Shown: piece after piece, positions 1 through 9,119 of the stretch
How the letters are laid out: the number at the start of each line of letters is the position of its first letter
Position numbering within the stretch: the stretch's first letter is position 1
Source of the DNA: Caulochytrium protostelioides
Taxonomy: Eukaryota > Chytridiomycota > Caulochytriomycetes > Caulochytriales > Caulochytriaceae
Assembly (NCBI GenBank): GCA_003615045.1
Contig: ML014120.1
Coordinates: 124,001-188,000 of the forward strand
Direction: 5' to 3'
DNA length: 64,000 nt
The notes under the pieces: generated by a model
The model's database searches: none
Told to the model about the DNA's origin: nothing
What the model saw: the letters and a program-made list of their open reading frames with translations, nothing else
Position numbers and translations under genes: made by a program

Positions 1-1
1 G

Positions 2-600
2 CACCACGCGGACGAGGTCGAGCGCTTGATGGTCCAGCACAACTACCACGTGCTCGTGACACACGGCGACAAGCCGCAGAACGAGCGCGAGTTCAACATG
101 AGCGCCTTCAAGAGCGGCAACTTCCGCTTCCTTATCGCGACCGACATCCTCGCCCGCGGCATGGACTTCAAGGGCGTCACCCACGTCATCAACTACATGT
201 GCCCCGTCACCGTCGAGGCCTACATCCACCGCGTCGGCCGCACCGGCCGCATGGACCGTCCCGGTGTCGCCCACACGCTGTTTGTGGAGGACGACTTTAG
301 CATGGCGCCGCATCTGATCGATCTGCTTACGAAGGCCGGCCAGCCGGTGCCCGCCGAGCTGCAGGACTACGCGAGGCTGGGCCGCCACTCAGAGACGGCG
401 CGCTCGTTCCGTCCCAAGAACAGCGTCGCGCCACGTGCGGCGCGTGCGATCGTAGAGCGTGGGAGCGCCACGGCGGCCGCCCGGTCCATCTCTGCGTCGG
501 CGGTGCCCGTGAACCCGCTGCACGCTGCGCCGACGGGTATTGGGCCATCCGCGACCAGCCGCGTGGAGCGCTTCCAGCCTCATCCGCCAGCGCAGAACGG

Positions 601-650
<50 letters not shown>

Positions 651-1255
651 CATCCCAACAGCCATCTCAGCAGCAACAGCAGCAGCAGCGTGCCCATGCC
701 GTGAACGGGTCCAAGCAACCCATGTCGTCTGTGGCGCTGGCATCGAGCATGCGTCTGAACGTGACGTCGCAGACCGCGACGCCCACGATGGCGACATCCG
801 CCGCGCCGTCGACGTCCATGATGTCGGGTCAGAACCCGGTTTCGGCGCCCGTGGCGGCCTCCGTTCCGGCTCTCGCTGAGAACCGAGGCAACATGATGCC
901 CGGGGGCGCGCACAACGGCATGATGAACGGCAGCTTGATGAAGGGGAGTTTGATGAACGGTATGATGGGTGGGAACGCCTCGCCCATGGCATCACAGCAG
1001 CCCCAGCCCCAGCAGGCGGCGCCGGGCCACCAGACGCCGATGCAGCAGCTAAGCAGCAATGGCAACGCCATGTCGACATCGATGCCACCGACCGCTTCCT
1101 CGGGTCCCGACGGTCCCATGTTCTATGCGAGCTTGCCGTCGCCGGGCCCCTCCCAGATGCCAGCGATCTCCGGACCGTCGCCGCTGTCAGTCAACAACAA
1201 CAACAATAACAACAACAGCAATAAGGCTCATGCTCAGCAGCAGCAGCAGCAGTAG
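2..1255 (+). CDS. DEAD-box ATP-dependent RNA helicase, C-terminal part (5' end outside window)
   Basis: The frame is open from base 2, so this is the 3' part of a longer gene. The first ~100 residues are the second RecA-like lobe of a DEAD-box helicase: motif V reads ATDILARGMDF and motif VI reads YIHRVGRTGR. The nucleotide-binding first lobe lies upstream of the window. Such proteins unwind RNA duplexes or remodel RNPs using ATP. The remaining ~290 residues are low-complexity, with a 15-Gln run, a second Gln cluster, Met/Gly/Asn-rich segments, an Asn run and a terminal polyQ just before the TAG stop. Such tails usually mediate condensation or partner binding. I cannot assign the subfamily; the RGMDFKGV string recalls Rok1/DDX52, but the tail is not diagnostic. 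Confidence 0.9.
605..649 (+). repeat. CAG/CAA trinucleotide tract coding polyglutamine
   Basis: Fourteen CAG codons and one CAA encode 15 consecutive glutamines in the helicase tail. A second mixed CAG/CAA cluster follows at about 670-690 and another CAG run ends the gene at about 1237-1252. Nearly pure CAG makes the tract prone to slippage and length polymorphism. Confidence 0.95.
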
Positions 1256-1388
1256 CGGTAGCAGCAAACACGCGGCCAGGGCTCTGCGCCATCGCTGGCT
1301 CACTTTGGCAACATGACGTCCCTCCGTCGCGCGCAGAATGAGAGCGCAGTTTCTTTACACGTGATCGAAGGTCAAATGGTCTCGATCC

Positions 1389-1394
1389 AATAAA
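1389..1394 (+). terminator. Polyadenylation signal AATAAA of the helicase gene
   Basis: A canonical AATAAA lies about 134 bases after the TAG stop, inside an A-rich patch, at a position fitting cleavage of the helicase mRNA. Confidence 0.5.
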
Positions 1395-2842
1395 TACTAA
1401 GTAAAAATACACAAAGTGCCATCATCGTCTTTTTTTATTTGGCTGGACCCGAAAGGAACTGAACGGGGAGGGATCCCGTCACGAGGGACGGCTGACCCGC
1501 CACATCGGCGGATGAACTCGGGCGTCGGGCGTCGATGTTTGTGAGGGGCTTCCCTGACATCGCCATCTGAATGATGCTCCATCCTGGACTTGTATCAGCG
1601 ATCGGCGAGGTATGACGGTGGTCGCGGCCGCGGTGGGCGATCGCCATCACACTGATCGCCTCAGATGACGGCGGTCACGTCATCACGCTCGACTCCAGGA
1701 AGCCCGGCGACGCCTATTCTGCGAAGCCCCCCGGTGCCTGCTGTCGTCCCGTATTTCGTATTTCCGACGCGTTGCTTCGTGTTTCTGACTCGTCGCTTCA
1801 TGGATCGGGATTCCGAAGAATGCGGATGGCATCATCCCCATGGGCGCCTTCAACGGCGGTCCGCACCGCGGCGATGTGTTCTGAATGGAACACCCGATGG
1901 GCTCCGCCACACGTCGTCGGATAACAAGAGCCCCAAGGGGCCACAGACGGTGAAGCCGCCGTTCTCGTCGAAGGCCGACCCCCGGCATCACGGTGGGCCC
2001 ACCGAAGAGTCGACGCCGCGATGCCAGCGGACGATCGATCAAGGGCGTGCCGGATCGGGCCTTGGCTCCGGCTTCGCCGGTCATCAACCGTGTGGGAAGG
2101 CCCCCGTTGGCTGCGCCACCTGCTCGGCATCGAGCCCCCCGCGTCGCGCCCAAATGACGCGTCTCGTCACGACCCTCGACCGGAACCGATGTGGGGGTCT
2201 GCGGGCCTTAAAGTGGGCGCGGGCTCCCCGGTGCGGCCCGGAACGACCGGCGTCCGCTCCGCCGCGGAAGGTCCGATCGCACAATGACGGCATTTTGACG
2301 TCGGTGGCCGTCTCACTCGTACGCAAGTGATCGATCAATCGACAGACAGGAACACTGACACACCCACACGGTGAATGACCAGCTGACCGTCCCGCAACGG
2401 CAGGGCGAGACCATGGGAACACGGGAGCATCGGGCCCAGGGGAGAGGCGATGACGTCACCCCGCACGGCGGCCTAGCACACGCGAACACACGGGCACGTC
2501 GTCCGGAGGTGCGGATCGCGCAAAAAAAAAGCTTATTCACGGCGCAAGTATAAATATGGGGACGTTTCGCCCTCCAGAATGGGTTTTCGTGTTTGGTCCG
2601 GTTGCCTAGGTTTCGGAGGCAGGATCTATTGGGACAGAGGAGTTCACCACCAACACTCGTATCTTGACGATCCGACCAACCTTCCATCTGCACCCACCTT
2701 CACTCTGTTCAATTTTCATTTCGCTTCGCACTTCACGTTGACGTGACTGCTTTCTTTTGTCTATCAACTTCAACTCGTTTCATTCTCTTTTTGTGCCTCT
2801 TGCACACTTGTTGTTTTCAACTTTTAAAACAAATCAATCATC
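1395..2842. other. Intergenic region with the promoter and 5' UTR of the next gene
   Basis: No convincing gene. Frames of 60-220 codons occur on both strands but have shifting, arginine/proline-rich composition and no recognisable domain. The last ~300 bases hold a TATA box and then a pyrimidine-rich leader running into the ATG at 2843. Confidence 0.6.
2549..2556 (+). promoter_or_regulatory. TATA box of the His-rich repeat protein gene
   Basis: TATAAATA stands alone in GC-rich surroundings, 294 bases before the ATG at 2843. The following leader is rich in C and T. Together with the strongly C/G-ending codons of the gene, this suggests a highly expressed gene with a leader of about 260 bases. 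Confidence 0.55.
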
Positions 2843-4069
2843 ATGAGCCGCCGCACTAGCACCTCGTCCGACTCTCTGGGCCAGAAGATCAAGTCCATCT
2901 TCAAGCACGATGACTCCGAATCGAAGCACCACACCACCCACACTGGTTCCGGCGCTGGCGTCGGCTACAACCAGCCTGTCCAGGGTACTAACTCGCGTCT
3001 CAACCAGCCCATGAACGCGACCTCCGGTGTCACCCCCAACCCCACCGGCGGTGTTCCCGGCGTCGGCGGTGTCCAGCCCAGCTACACCGATGCGAACCGT
3101 CTTCACAACGACAACCTGACCCAGGCTAACCACGCTCACGGCACTACTGGTACCCACAACCCGCTGACGTCGAACACGACCGGTACCCACAACCCGCTGT
3201 CGTCGAACACGGGCAACACCCACAACCCGCTGACGTCGAACACGGCCGGTACCCACAACCCGCTGTCGGGCAACACGATCCACAACACCAGCCCCAATGC
3301 CACCCACTTGCCCGGCCAGGCCGGCCACCACCACGCCGGTGCAGGCACCGCTGCGGCTGCCACCGCTGCCGGTGTCGCTGCTGCCGGCCACGAGCACAAC
3401 CATCACGTGACTGGCCACCACCACGAGTCGCATCTCCCTGGCACCCACCATGACCAGCACCACCTGTCCAGCACCTCGTCTGGCACCTCGTCGACCACCG
3501 GTGCCGCGTGGGGCACCGATGAGATGCCCAAGGAGCTGCTCCGCCAGCGCCCCAAGTCGGTTGTCGAGCACGTTGTCCAGGCCGACCCGGTGACCCGCAC
3601 CAAGGTCGTGAAGCTCGAGGAGATCCACGTGACTCCCGTGCACCAGCACATCCACGACACGGCCGAGCTCCGCACCGACTACGTTCACGGCCACGAGAGC
3701 GTCGCTGTTGAGGGCAAGGTCTATGACGAGGGCACTACCATCGTTGAGGACGGCAAGGTCTACGAGAACGACTCGGCCCTGTCGCGTGAGGAGATCCTTC
3801 GCCGTGCTGAGGAGGCCCGCCGCGCCGCCCGCCTCGCAGCTCCCGATGTCGTCGAGGAGCGCGAGTCGCAGATCCTGCACGCCCCGCTCAACGTCCACGA
3901 GCGCGGCACCCACGAGATCAACAAGATCCAGGTCGATGTTTTGGATCGCACGGTCACCGAGAAGGACGTGCACGCCAAGAAGGAGCTGCACGTGCACAAG
4001 CACAAGCACCAGGTCACCCCCGGTGTGGACGCCGCCCTCAGTTCCATTACCGACTCGGCCCGCGACTAA
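2843..4069 (+). CDS. Histidine-rich, repeat-containing protein of unknown function (408 aa)
   Basis: I do not recognise this protein. The N-terminus is Ser/Thr-rich with a short basic stretch (KIKSIFKH). Residues ~103-146 are four 11-residue repeats of the type GTHNPLTSNT. Residues ~160-215 are rich in His, Ala and Gly. The C-terminal half is charged and probably helical, with alternating His/Val strings such as VTPVHQHIHDT and repeated VHxHKHKH near the end. No signal peptide, membrane segment or catalytic motif is visible. His-rich LEA-like or fungal allergen-type stress proteins share the VHxVHHH texture, so a cytosolic stress or metal-binding role is possible, but this is inference. Strong codon bias and a TATA promoter suggest high expression. 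The long minus-strand frame over the same bases is a shadow. Confidence 0.85.
   Translation: MSRRTSTSSDSLGQKIKSIFKHDDSESKHHTTHTGSGAGVGYNQPVQGTNSRLNQPMNATSGVTPNPTGGVPGVGGVQPSYTDANRLHNDNLTQANHAHGTTGTHNPLTSNTTGTHNPLSSNTGNTHNPLTSNTAGTHNPLSGNTIHNTSPNATHLPGQAGHHHAGAGTAAAATAAGVAAAGHEHNHHVTGHHHESHLPGTHHDQHHLSSTSSGTSSTTGAAWGTDEMPKELLRQRPKSVVEHVVQADPVTRTKVVKLEEIHVTPVHQHIHDTAELRTDYVHGHESVAVEGKVYDEGTTIVEDGKVYENDSALSREEILRRAEEARRAARLAAPDVVEERESQILHAPLNVHERGTHEINKIQVDVLDRTVTEKDVHAKKELHVHKHKHQVTPGVDAALSSITDSARD
3149..3280 (+). repeat. Four 33-bp in-frame tandem repeats
   Basis: Each unit encodes 11 residues, [GN]THNPL[TS][SG]NT followed by one variable residue. The units are nearly identical at DNA level (ACCCACAACCCGCTG recurs), showing recent expansion or homogenisation. 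Confidence 0.9.
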
Positions 4070-4314
4070 ATGGCTCATTCGCCGCCGTCGTGGTCCATTT
4101 TTGAGGAATGAGTGCGAATCCATGTCATTCCGTGTTCTTCGCGCGATGTGATCCATCGCAGGGCGTGAATCTTTTTGTTTCCAAAAAATTTCGGAGTTTC
4201 ATTTCCATTTTCACTTTTCATTTTGTCATGTCGCCCTCTCTCTGCCGATGACTCCGTTTATATTTTTAAGAACATACGTTGTCGCGAATGCTCAGAAACA
4301 TAGGCTCATCCTTT

Positions 4315-4363
4315 CCCAACAGGAACACCATCCTCTCTGTGGTGCCCCCCTCAGGAATTTCCT
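4315..4363 (-). ncRNA. Candidate omega-RNA 3' scaffold of copy A (two hairpins)
   Basis: Plus-strand bases 4326-4344 form CACCA / 9-nt loop / TGGTG, and 4353-4363 form AGGAA-T-TTCCT. The outer block begins CCCAACAGGAACACC. The same two-hairpin order is found in copies D, E and F. In Fanzor systems the guide scaffold overlaps the 3' end of the gene and runs to the right end, which is why this is proposed as scaffold. Transcription is not shown. Confidence 0.4.
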
Positions 4364-4645
4364 ACGGAGGCTGTAGGGCATTTCGGTTCAGTGTTGGATC
4401 AGCTTGCCGACCACGAGCCGCAGCGGGTCTTGCTCGGGGTTTCAACACAACGCTATCGGTCTTTCCGGTAAGGCCGGGCAGAGTCAGATGTTCAACGCGG
4501 CATTGAGGTCGCGGTTCACAAACATGCTGGTGAGTTTGGTGAGTTGATACCGCAGCAAACCTCGAGCCACGATCCCCTGGCGCCGGTGTTTCCCGGGCTT
4601 CAGGACCCCATTCGTCTGAGCATACCCGGGTCCTGCGGATCCGGG
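4315..4645 (-). pseudogene. Fanzor (TnpB-like) remnant, copy A: C-terminus and right end
   Basis: On the minus strand this fragment reads RRQGIVARGLL and then FVNRDLNAALNI (about 4519-4491), the terminal RuvC-III motif of TnpB/Fanzor nucleases. In-frame stops follow in the tail, which still aligns with other copies (DPLRLVVGKLIQH). The conserved DNA continues past the coding end to a terminal block ending near 4315. Everything upstream, including RuvC-I and -II, is missing, so it cannot encode a nuclease. It lies about 245 bases after the stop of the His-rich gene, in opposite orientation. Confidence 0.72.
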
Positions 4646-5959
4646 TGCTCCGTATCCGACGCGCAAGGAGCGATGTCCTGTCACCTTGCCTTCCACGGGG
4701 CCACTACGGCTGCTTCTGCTATTGGAGCTGCTGCTTCATCTAGTCCTTCGGCTAATGAGACTTCGCTCTCTTGACGCTCTTCTCAAATCGGAGGGGGTTT
4801 ACATTCAGGACCCACGGCGCTCAACCGAGTACCGGCGAAGCCGGCACGGGCTGTCGACTCCTTGTCCCTCGCTCACCGAGGGGCCTCTCTCTCATCGGGA
4901 GGACGCTGTGCCCGGCCACGTCTTGCCCTGACTCGCGAGGAGAGCAGGAAAATAATGCGAGCCGCAAGCGACGGTGTTGCCCTGAGGAACGCAGTAGACG
5001 AGCCAATGCCAATGGTGGAAAGCCATGCTCGCCGCCTACACCTCGTGCTCGGCGTTGCCACACGAAAGGGGAAATCATGGACAAAAGCTTTTCTTTTCAT
5101 TTTTGCTTGAGAAGCTCCGTTCCATTATAGGTCAGTCCTGCTGTCCCGTGGGTGCTGTCTCGTGTGACCACGCCGCCGCATTACAGCGTTTTGACTGACG
5201 TCGGGCACCCCGCATCAAACCTTATCCACTTAGCCCATTCTTTTCCGCCCAGAACCTTTGAAGTCGGCATCCTCCATACCCCCACCGCCCCGTGCATTGC
5301 GTGCCGATCTTCAAGGTCCACGTGCGCTGGTCGCCCCATGCATAGGGCTCAAGAATGGGACCTGTGGCGTGTTATCTCGCTGCCCCCTTCGGGTTTGCTT
5401 GGACCCTTTGGGCCGTGGTCGTCGCGGCAACGTCGAAGCCCTTGAGTCGTATGGCTTGCTGTTCGGCTGAGATGGTCCTGTCGGATGCGCTGCGGGGATT
5501 TCGTGGATGGGGCGTTCTGCCGAGTCCTACACTACCCAGGACCGCTACACGCGAACCTGGGTGTTCCCTCCTCTTCCCGTGTAGGGAGGTCAGGGTGGTC
5601 CATCGTGGCCGCCCTCTCAAAGATTACAGGGGCCTCACGGCCCCGGGACGCCGGGACGGCGTCTGCACACGTAGCGATTGAGGCTTGTTGGTCAACGGGG
5701 CGCGGGCGGACGATCCCATCCTAGGAAGAAAACAACAGCCACAGACGACGACAATGATAACGGCAGCGTGGTCCATGATTCATCGTGGCAGCTGGACCCT
5801 CCATCGAGGTCGTCGAACCCGCTATCGAGAATATTCCCTCACGCCGTCCCGCTCGGCATCCTGGTCTATCAACGGTCATTCGCCATCGTGGTCCCCAAGC
5901 CCCCCTCGAGTAGACGAGTGGAGACGCGCAGAGACGTCGCCATAGGCCGCACGCTCGCC
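4646..5959. other. Intergenic region without a recognisable gene
   Basis: Short overlapping frames on both strands change composition abruptly and match nothing I know. A frame open from about 5678 runs into the ferredoxin reductase gene, but its first 94 codons look like untranslated leader. No further Fanzor motif is visible, although eroded 5' parts of copy A could lie here. Confidence 0.5.
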
Positions 5960-7816
5960 ATGACATCCGCCGCCGCGGTGGTGACCGCGACCGCGCGGCA
6001 CGCTTGGCATCCTTGCCCTATTTCCATCTTATCGGGGATATCCCGTTTCTCGTGGCGGCACCCTCGTTCGTCGCCCGCCTCGGCATCGACATCGGCATTG
6101 CCAAGGCCAAAAGCGTTATCAACATCAACGACGTCGATACCAACAACACCGCTCCGCCATATCGCCATCGTCGGCGCGGGCCCCGCTGGACTGTATACGG
6201 CCACCGCACTGCGCAAAAAGCTCCCCGATGCCCACATCGACCTCTTTGAGGCCCACGCTACCCCGTACGGCCTCGTCCGCTACGGCGTGGCGCCGGACCA
6301 TCCCGAGGTCGCCAACGTCACCCATCAGTTCGACGCGCTTGTGTCCAATGACCCGCATATCCGCGTCATGACCTCATGCCCCGTGTACGGCGAGATGCCA
6401 GCGGGGGGCCCGGCAGGTCGCGCCGGGCTGCCGCTCGACCGGCTGCAGCAGCACTATGATGCGACGGTGCTCGCCTACGGCGGCGCCGGAGCCGATCGCG
6501 CCCTCGGGGTTCCCGGCGAGGACGGCGTGCCGTCGCGTATCCTCTCAGCGCGGGCGTTTGTGAACTGGTACAACGGCCGGCCGCGGTCTGCGGCGTCGGC
6601 CTCGCTCGGCGACGCGAGCGACGTCGAGATCGCGCCGCCGGCGCTCGACTGCACCTCGGTCGTGATCGTGGGCCATGGTAACGTCGCGCTCGATGCGGCG
6701 CGCATCCTGCTGAAGGCGCCGTCGTCCCTGGCTGCGACGGATATGCCGTCGTCCCGGGTCGCGTATCTCGCTGAGCACTCGCGCGTGCGCCACGTGCATC
6801 TGGTCGGCCGCCGCGGACCCTGGCAGACGGCCTTCACGACCCCGTCGCTCCGCGAACTGCTGACGCTCATGAAGAATGACGGCATCGCATTCCGGACGAA
6901 CCCCGAAAGGTTCTGGTTCTGGGACAAAGCACGGACGCCGGCCGAGACGGCTTCGCGCGCCAACCAGCGCCGCGTCGACCTGCTCCGCAAAGCCGTCGAT
7001 GCCAGCGTTACAACGCTGAAGCCGGGTTGCTCTGTTCCTGAGAAGGAGCCCGACCGGACATGCACTTTCCACTTCGGTCTCGCGCCCCGCGCCTTTACTT
7101 TCTCTAAGCAAGCAGACAGCGACGTGCCGATCCAGGCCGTCTTTGACCATCAGGAACCCCGCCCGGTCCACGCGGATCCCAGCGACCCTGCCAGCCCGGT
7201 CATTCGCATCAACGTGGGCACCCGCGACGTTGTGGGATCGCCGCCACCATCACCAGACGGTCTCACGGTCGGAACGACGACCCTCCCCTGCGGACTGGTG
7301 CTGAAGGCCGTCGGGTACCGTGCCCAGCCGCTGCCCTTCACCCCGTCCAACCCGACGAGGGCCCCCTTCATCTTCGATACCCGGCGGAGCCGCGTCCCGA
7401 ACGCCGGCGACGGCCAAGTCGTGCGCAGCGCTGACGACCCGACGCCCGTGCCGGGCCTCTATGTCGTCGGTTGGCTCAAGCACGGTCCCGTCGGCACCAT
7501 CGCTTCCACGTGGCGCGACGCCCTGCAGACGGCCAGCACGATCCTCGCGGCCCACGATCCTGCTGCGAAAGCCGCTCCATCGACCGGATCACCGGCGAAG
7601 GGCGGATGGCCTGCGCTGGAAGCCGACGTGGCGCAGACGAATCCCGCGTTGCATGCGCAGTGGCGGCCGTGGACGGCGTGGAAACGCATTGAGGCGGCCG
7701 AGCTCGCTCGCGGCGCTACGCAGCAGCCCGCCAAACCTCGCGAAAAGCTCCTTTCCGAAGCCGCGATGCATCGTGTCGCTGACGGCGGCCTTCCACACGA
7801 TGCCGATTTCGTCTAG
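5960..7816 (+). CDS. ARH1: Mitochondrial NADPH:adrenodoxin/ferredoxin oxidoreductase
   Basis: This flavoenzyme passes electrons from NADPH to mitochondrial ferredoxin for Fe-S cluster assembly and heme A synthesis. From the ATG at 5960 (618 aa) the first ~65 residues are rich in Arg, Ser and Ala and lack acidic residues, a typical matrix presequence. The FAD-binding motif IVGAGPAGLYTA follows at ~70-81, then the family strings YGLVRYGVAPDHPEV and YGGAGADRALGVPGE. The NADP-binding motif is VIVGHGNVALDAARILL, and HLVGRRGPWQTAFT supplies the NADP phosphate site. The conserved GWLKHGPVGTIAST lies near the C-terminus. The frame is open upstream to 5678, but those 94 codons do not resemble the family, so 5960 is preferred. 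It converges on the MYCBP gene. Confidence 0.93.
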   Translation: MTSAAAVVTATARHAWHPCPISILSGISRFSWRHPRSSPASASTSALPRPKALSTSTTSIPTTPLRHIAIVGAGPAGLYTATALRKKLPDAHIDLFEAHATPYGLVRYGVAPDHPEVANVTHQFDALVSNDPHIRVMTSCPVYGEMPAGGPAGRAGLPLDRLQQHYDATVLAYGGAGADRALGVPGEDGVPSRILSARAFVNWYNGRPRSAASASLGDASDVEIAPPALDCTSVVIVGHGNVALDAARILLKAPSSLAATDMPSSRVAYLAEHSRVRHVHLVGRRGPWQTAFTTPSLRELLTLMKNDGIAFRTNPERFWFWDKARTPAETASRANQRRVDLLRKAVDASVTTLKPGCSVPEKEPDRTCTFHFGLAPRAFTFSKQADSDVPIQAVFDHQEPRPVHADPSDPASPVIRINVGTRDVVGSPPPSPDGLTVGTTTLPCGLVLKAVGYRAQPLPFTPSNPTRAPFIFDTRRSRVPNAGDGQVVRSADDPTPVPGLYVVGWLKHGPVGTIASTWRDALQTASTILAAHDPAAKAAPSTGSPAKGGWPALEADVAQTNPALHAQWRPWTAWKRIEAAELARGATQQPAKPREKLLSEAAMHRVADGGLPHDADFV

Positions 7817-8001
7817 CGACTCCGGCCATCCCATGGGTGTCCCGTGGGCCACTCAGCGAAGGATCCTCCCCCTCCCCCCACCCCTGCGCGACCTCGAGCG
7901 CACCAAGGTTCAAGACATGATATACATATATATAGAATTAAGAAAATCAAGAGCAGGCGCATCAGACTGAGACGCGGCCGCTGCTCGTGGCGCTGATTGC
8001 T
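7817..8001. other. Shared 3' region of convergent genes
   Basis: A short AT-richer spacer with ATATACATATATATAG at about 7921-7936 separates the convergent ferredoxin reductase and MYCBP genes and probably holds both cleavage sites. Confidence 0.4.
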
Positions 8002-8397
8002 TTATGCGGAGGCGGTCGCCGTCGCGGGTCCTGGGGCCGTCGCGCCGTCAGTGGCGCCGGCTGCCGCGGCCTGATCATCGCCGAGCCCGTTCACGGACGC
8101 GGCGCCCGTCTGGGACTCGCCGGCGGGCTCGTTGACATTGACGTCGACGCCGGCCTCGCGCAAACGCTCTTCAAGCTCGGCGACGCGCGCCTTGAGCGCC
8201 TCGTTCTCCTGACGCAGACGGAGACTCTCGCGGTCGCCGGAGGCCAGGAACTCGCGGAGATAGCCGACCGGATCGTCCGGCTTTTCGGCGGTCTCGTAGA
8301 GCTGGACGAGGACCTTCGTGAGCTTGTCGAGCACACCGGAGGTCTCGAGGTACTTGCGGTACTCCTCCTTCTTGTTCTCGAGCGCGAGGTACGACAT
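8002..8397 (-). CDS. MYCBP: MYCBP/AMY-1 family protein (c-Myc-binding protein homologue)
   Basis: The 131-residue product begins with the family core: KKEEYRKYLETSGVLDKLTK, then a VLVQLYETAEKPDDP turn and GYLREFL, matching animal MYCBP almost position by position. A short coiled coil follows (LRLRQENEALKARVAELEERL), as in the family. The last ~45 residues are an Ala/Gly-rich tail not found in animals. Animal MYCBP binds c-Myc and A-kinase anchoring proteins, and its algal orthologue FAP174 sits in the flagellar central pair. Fungi lack Myc, so an anchoring or flagellar role is the likelier function here. That would fit a zoospore-forming fungus but is inference. It is intron-free. Confidence 0.88.
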   Translation of the reverse strand: MSYLALENKKEEYRKYLETSGVLDKLTKVLVQLYETAEKPDDPVGYLREFLASGDRESLRLRQENEALKARVAELEERLREAGVDVNVNEPAGESQTGAASVNGLGDDQAAAAGATDGATAPGPATATASA

Positions 8398-9119
8398 GGC
8401 GGCGATCGATGTGGCGGGGTTGCGGATGCGGCGGTCAACGGGGCGGCGGGGTCACAGGTCACGGATGCCGGTGGCGCGTCGCTCAAGCGGTCGTGTCCAG
8501 ATCGGGCTACGGGTGGGGCTCGAGAGATGGGTCGATGCTCCGACGGCGGGCGAAGATCAGCCACCTTCTATGGGAGCACGGTGCCATCACCGACAGCCTC
8601 CCGCGTTCGGGGGATCAGATCGCGTGGATCTGGACATGATCAGACCACCAGACCACCATGCCGCTGATCGGCAGACATCATGGGCGTCAGGAGTCATGAG
8701 TCCTGCGTGAGTGGGTTGGACATGGCCGTGCCGGTACGATCCCATGCCCGACGTGAACCATGGTCGGCACCGCGGTGGATGGTCCACGCTCGGCACGAGG
8801 AGCGGCAGCGGCGGCGGTAGTAGCGGGAAAAGGTCTCCAGCACGAGGGGCGCCCCCGCCATTGTCGAGTGGCGCAGTTGCTTCGGCGACCCGTCTCGACA
8901 ACGAGATCGCCTGCAGAGCGCCGAGCGCAGCGCGCCGAGCGCCGAGGACAAGGGCCGGGTGCGTTGATCGGCGCTCGACGGATCCGAGGATAAGCGTGCT
9001 GGAGTGTATAAATTAAAATGAAAAGAACCGAGGAAGAAGAGAAAACAAAGCGGGCCTGACCCATGGGAGGCCCGAGAGAAGCGGGCTATGCCCCCGATAG
9101 CAGGTCGCCCGGTGCTCGC
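8398..9119. other. Intergenic region: MYCBP promoter side and COA8-like 3' side
   Basis: No coding frame with plausible composition. It should hold the promoter of MYCBP (reading leftward from 8397). The end near 9000-9050 is A-rich and follows the stop of the minus-strand gene that ends at 9120, so it probably contains that gene's 3' UTR. Confidence 0.4.

Noticed and set aside
1665-2330. 221-codon plus-strand frame
   Set aside because: Abrupt composition changes, no homology recognised, overlaps several equally long frames on the other strand.
2834-4156. 440-codon minus-strand frame over the His-rich gene
   Set aside because: Val/Gly/Leu-rich shadow produced by the biased codons of the plus-strand gene, which has the promoter and internal repeats in its own frame.
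5678-5959. Upstream extension of ferredoxin reductase
   Set aside because: Acidic, low-complexity residues before a good presequence; the family fits the ATG at 5960.
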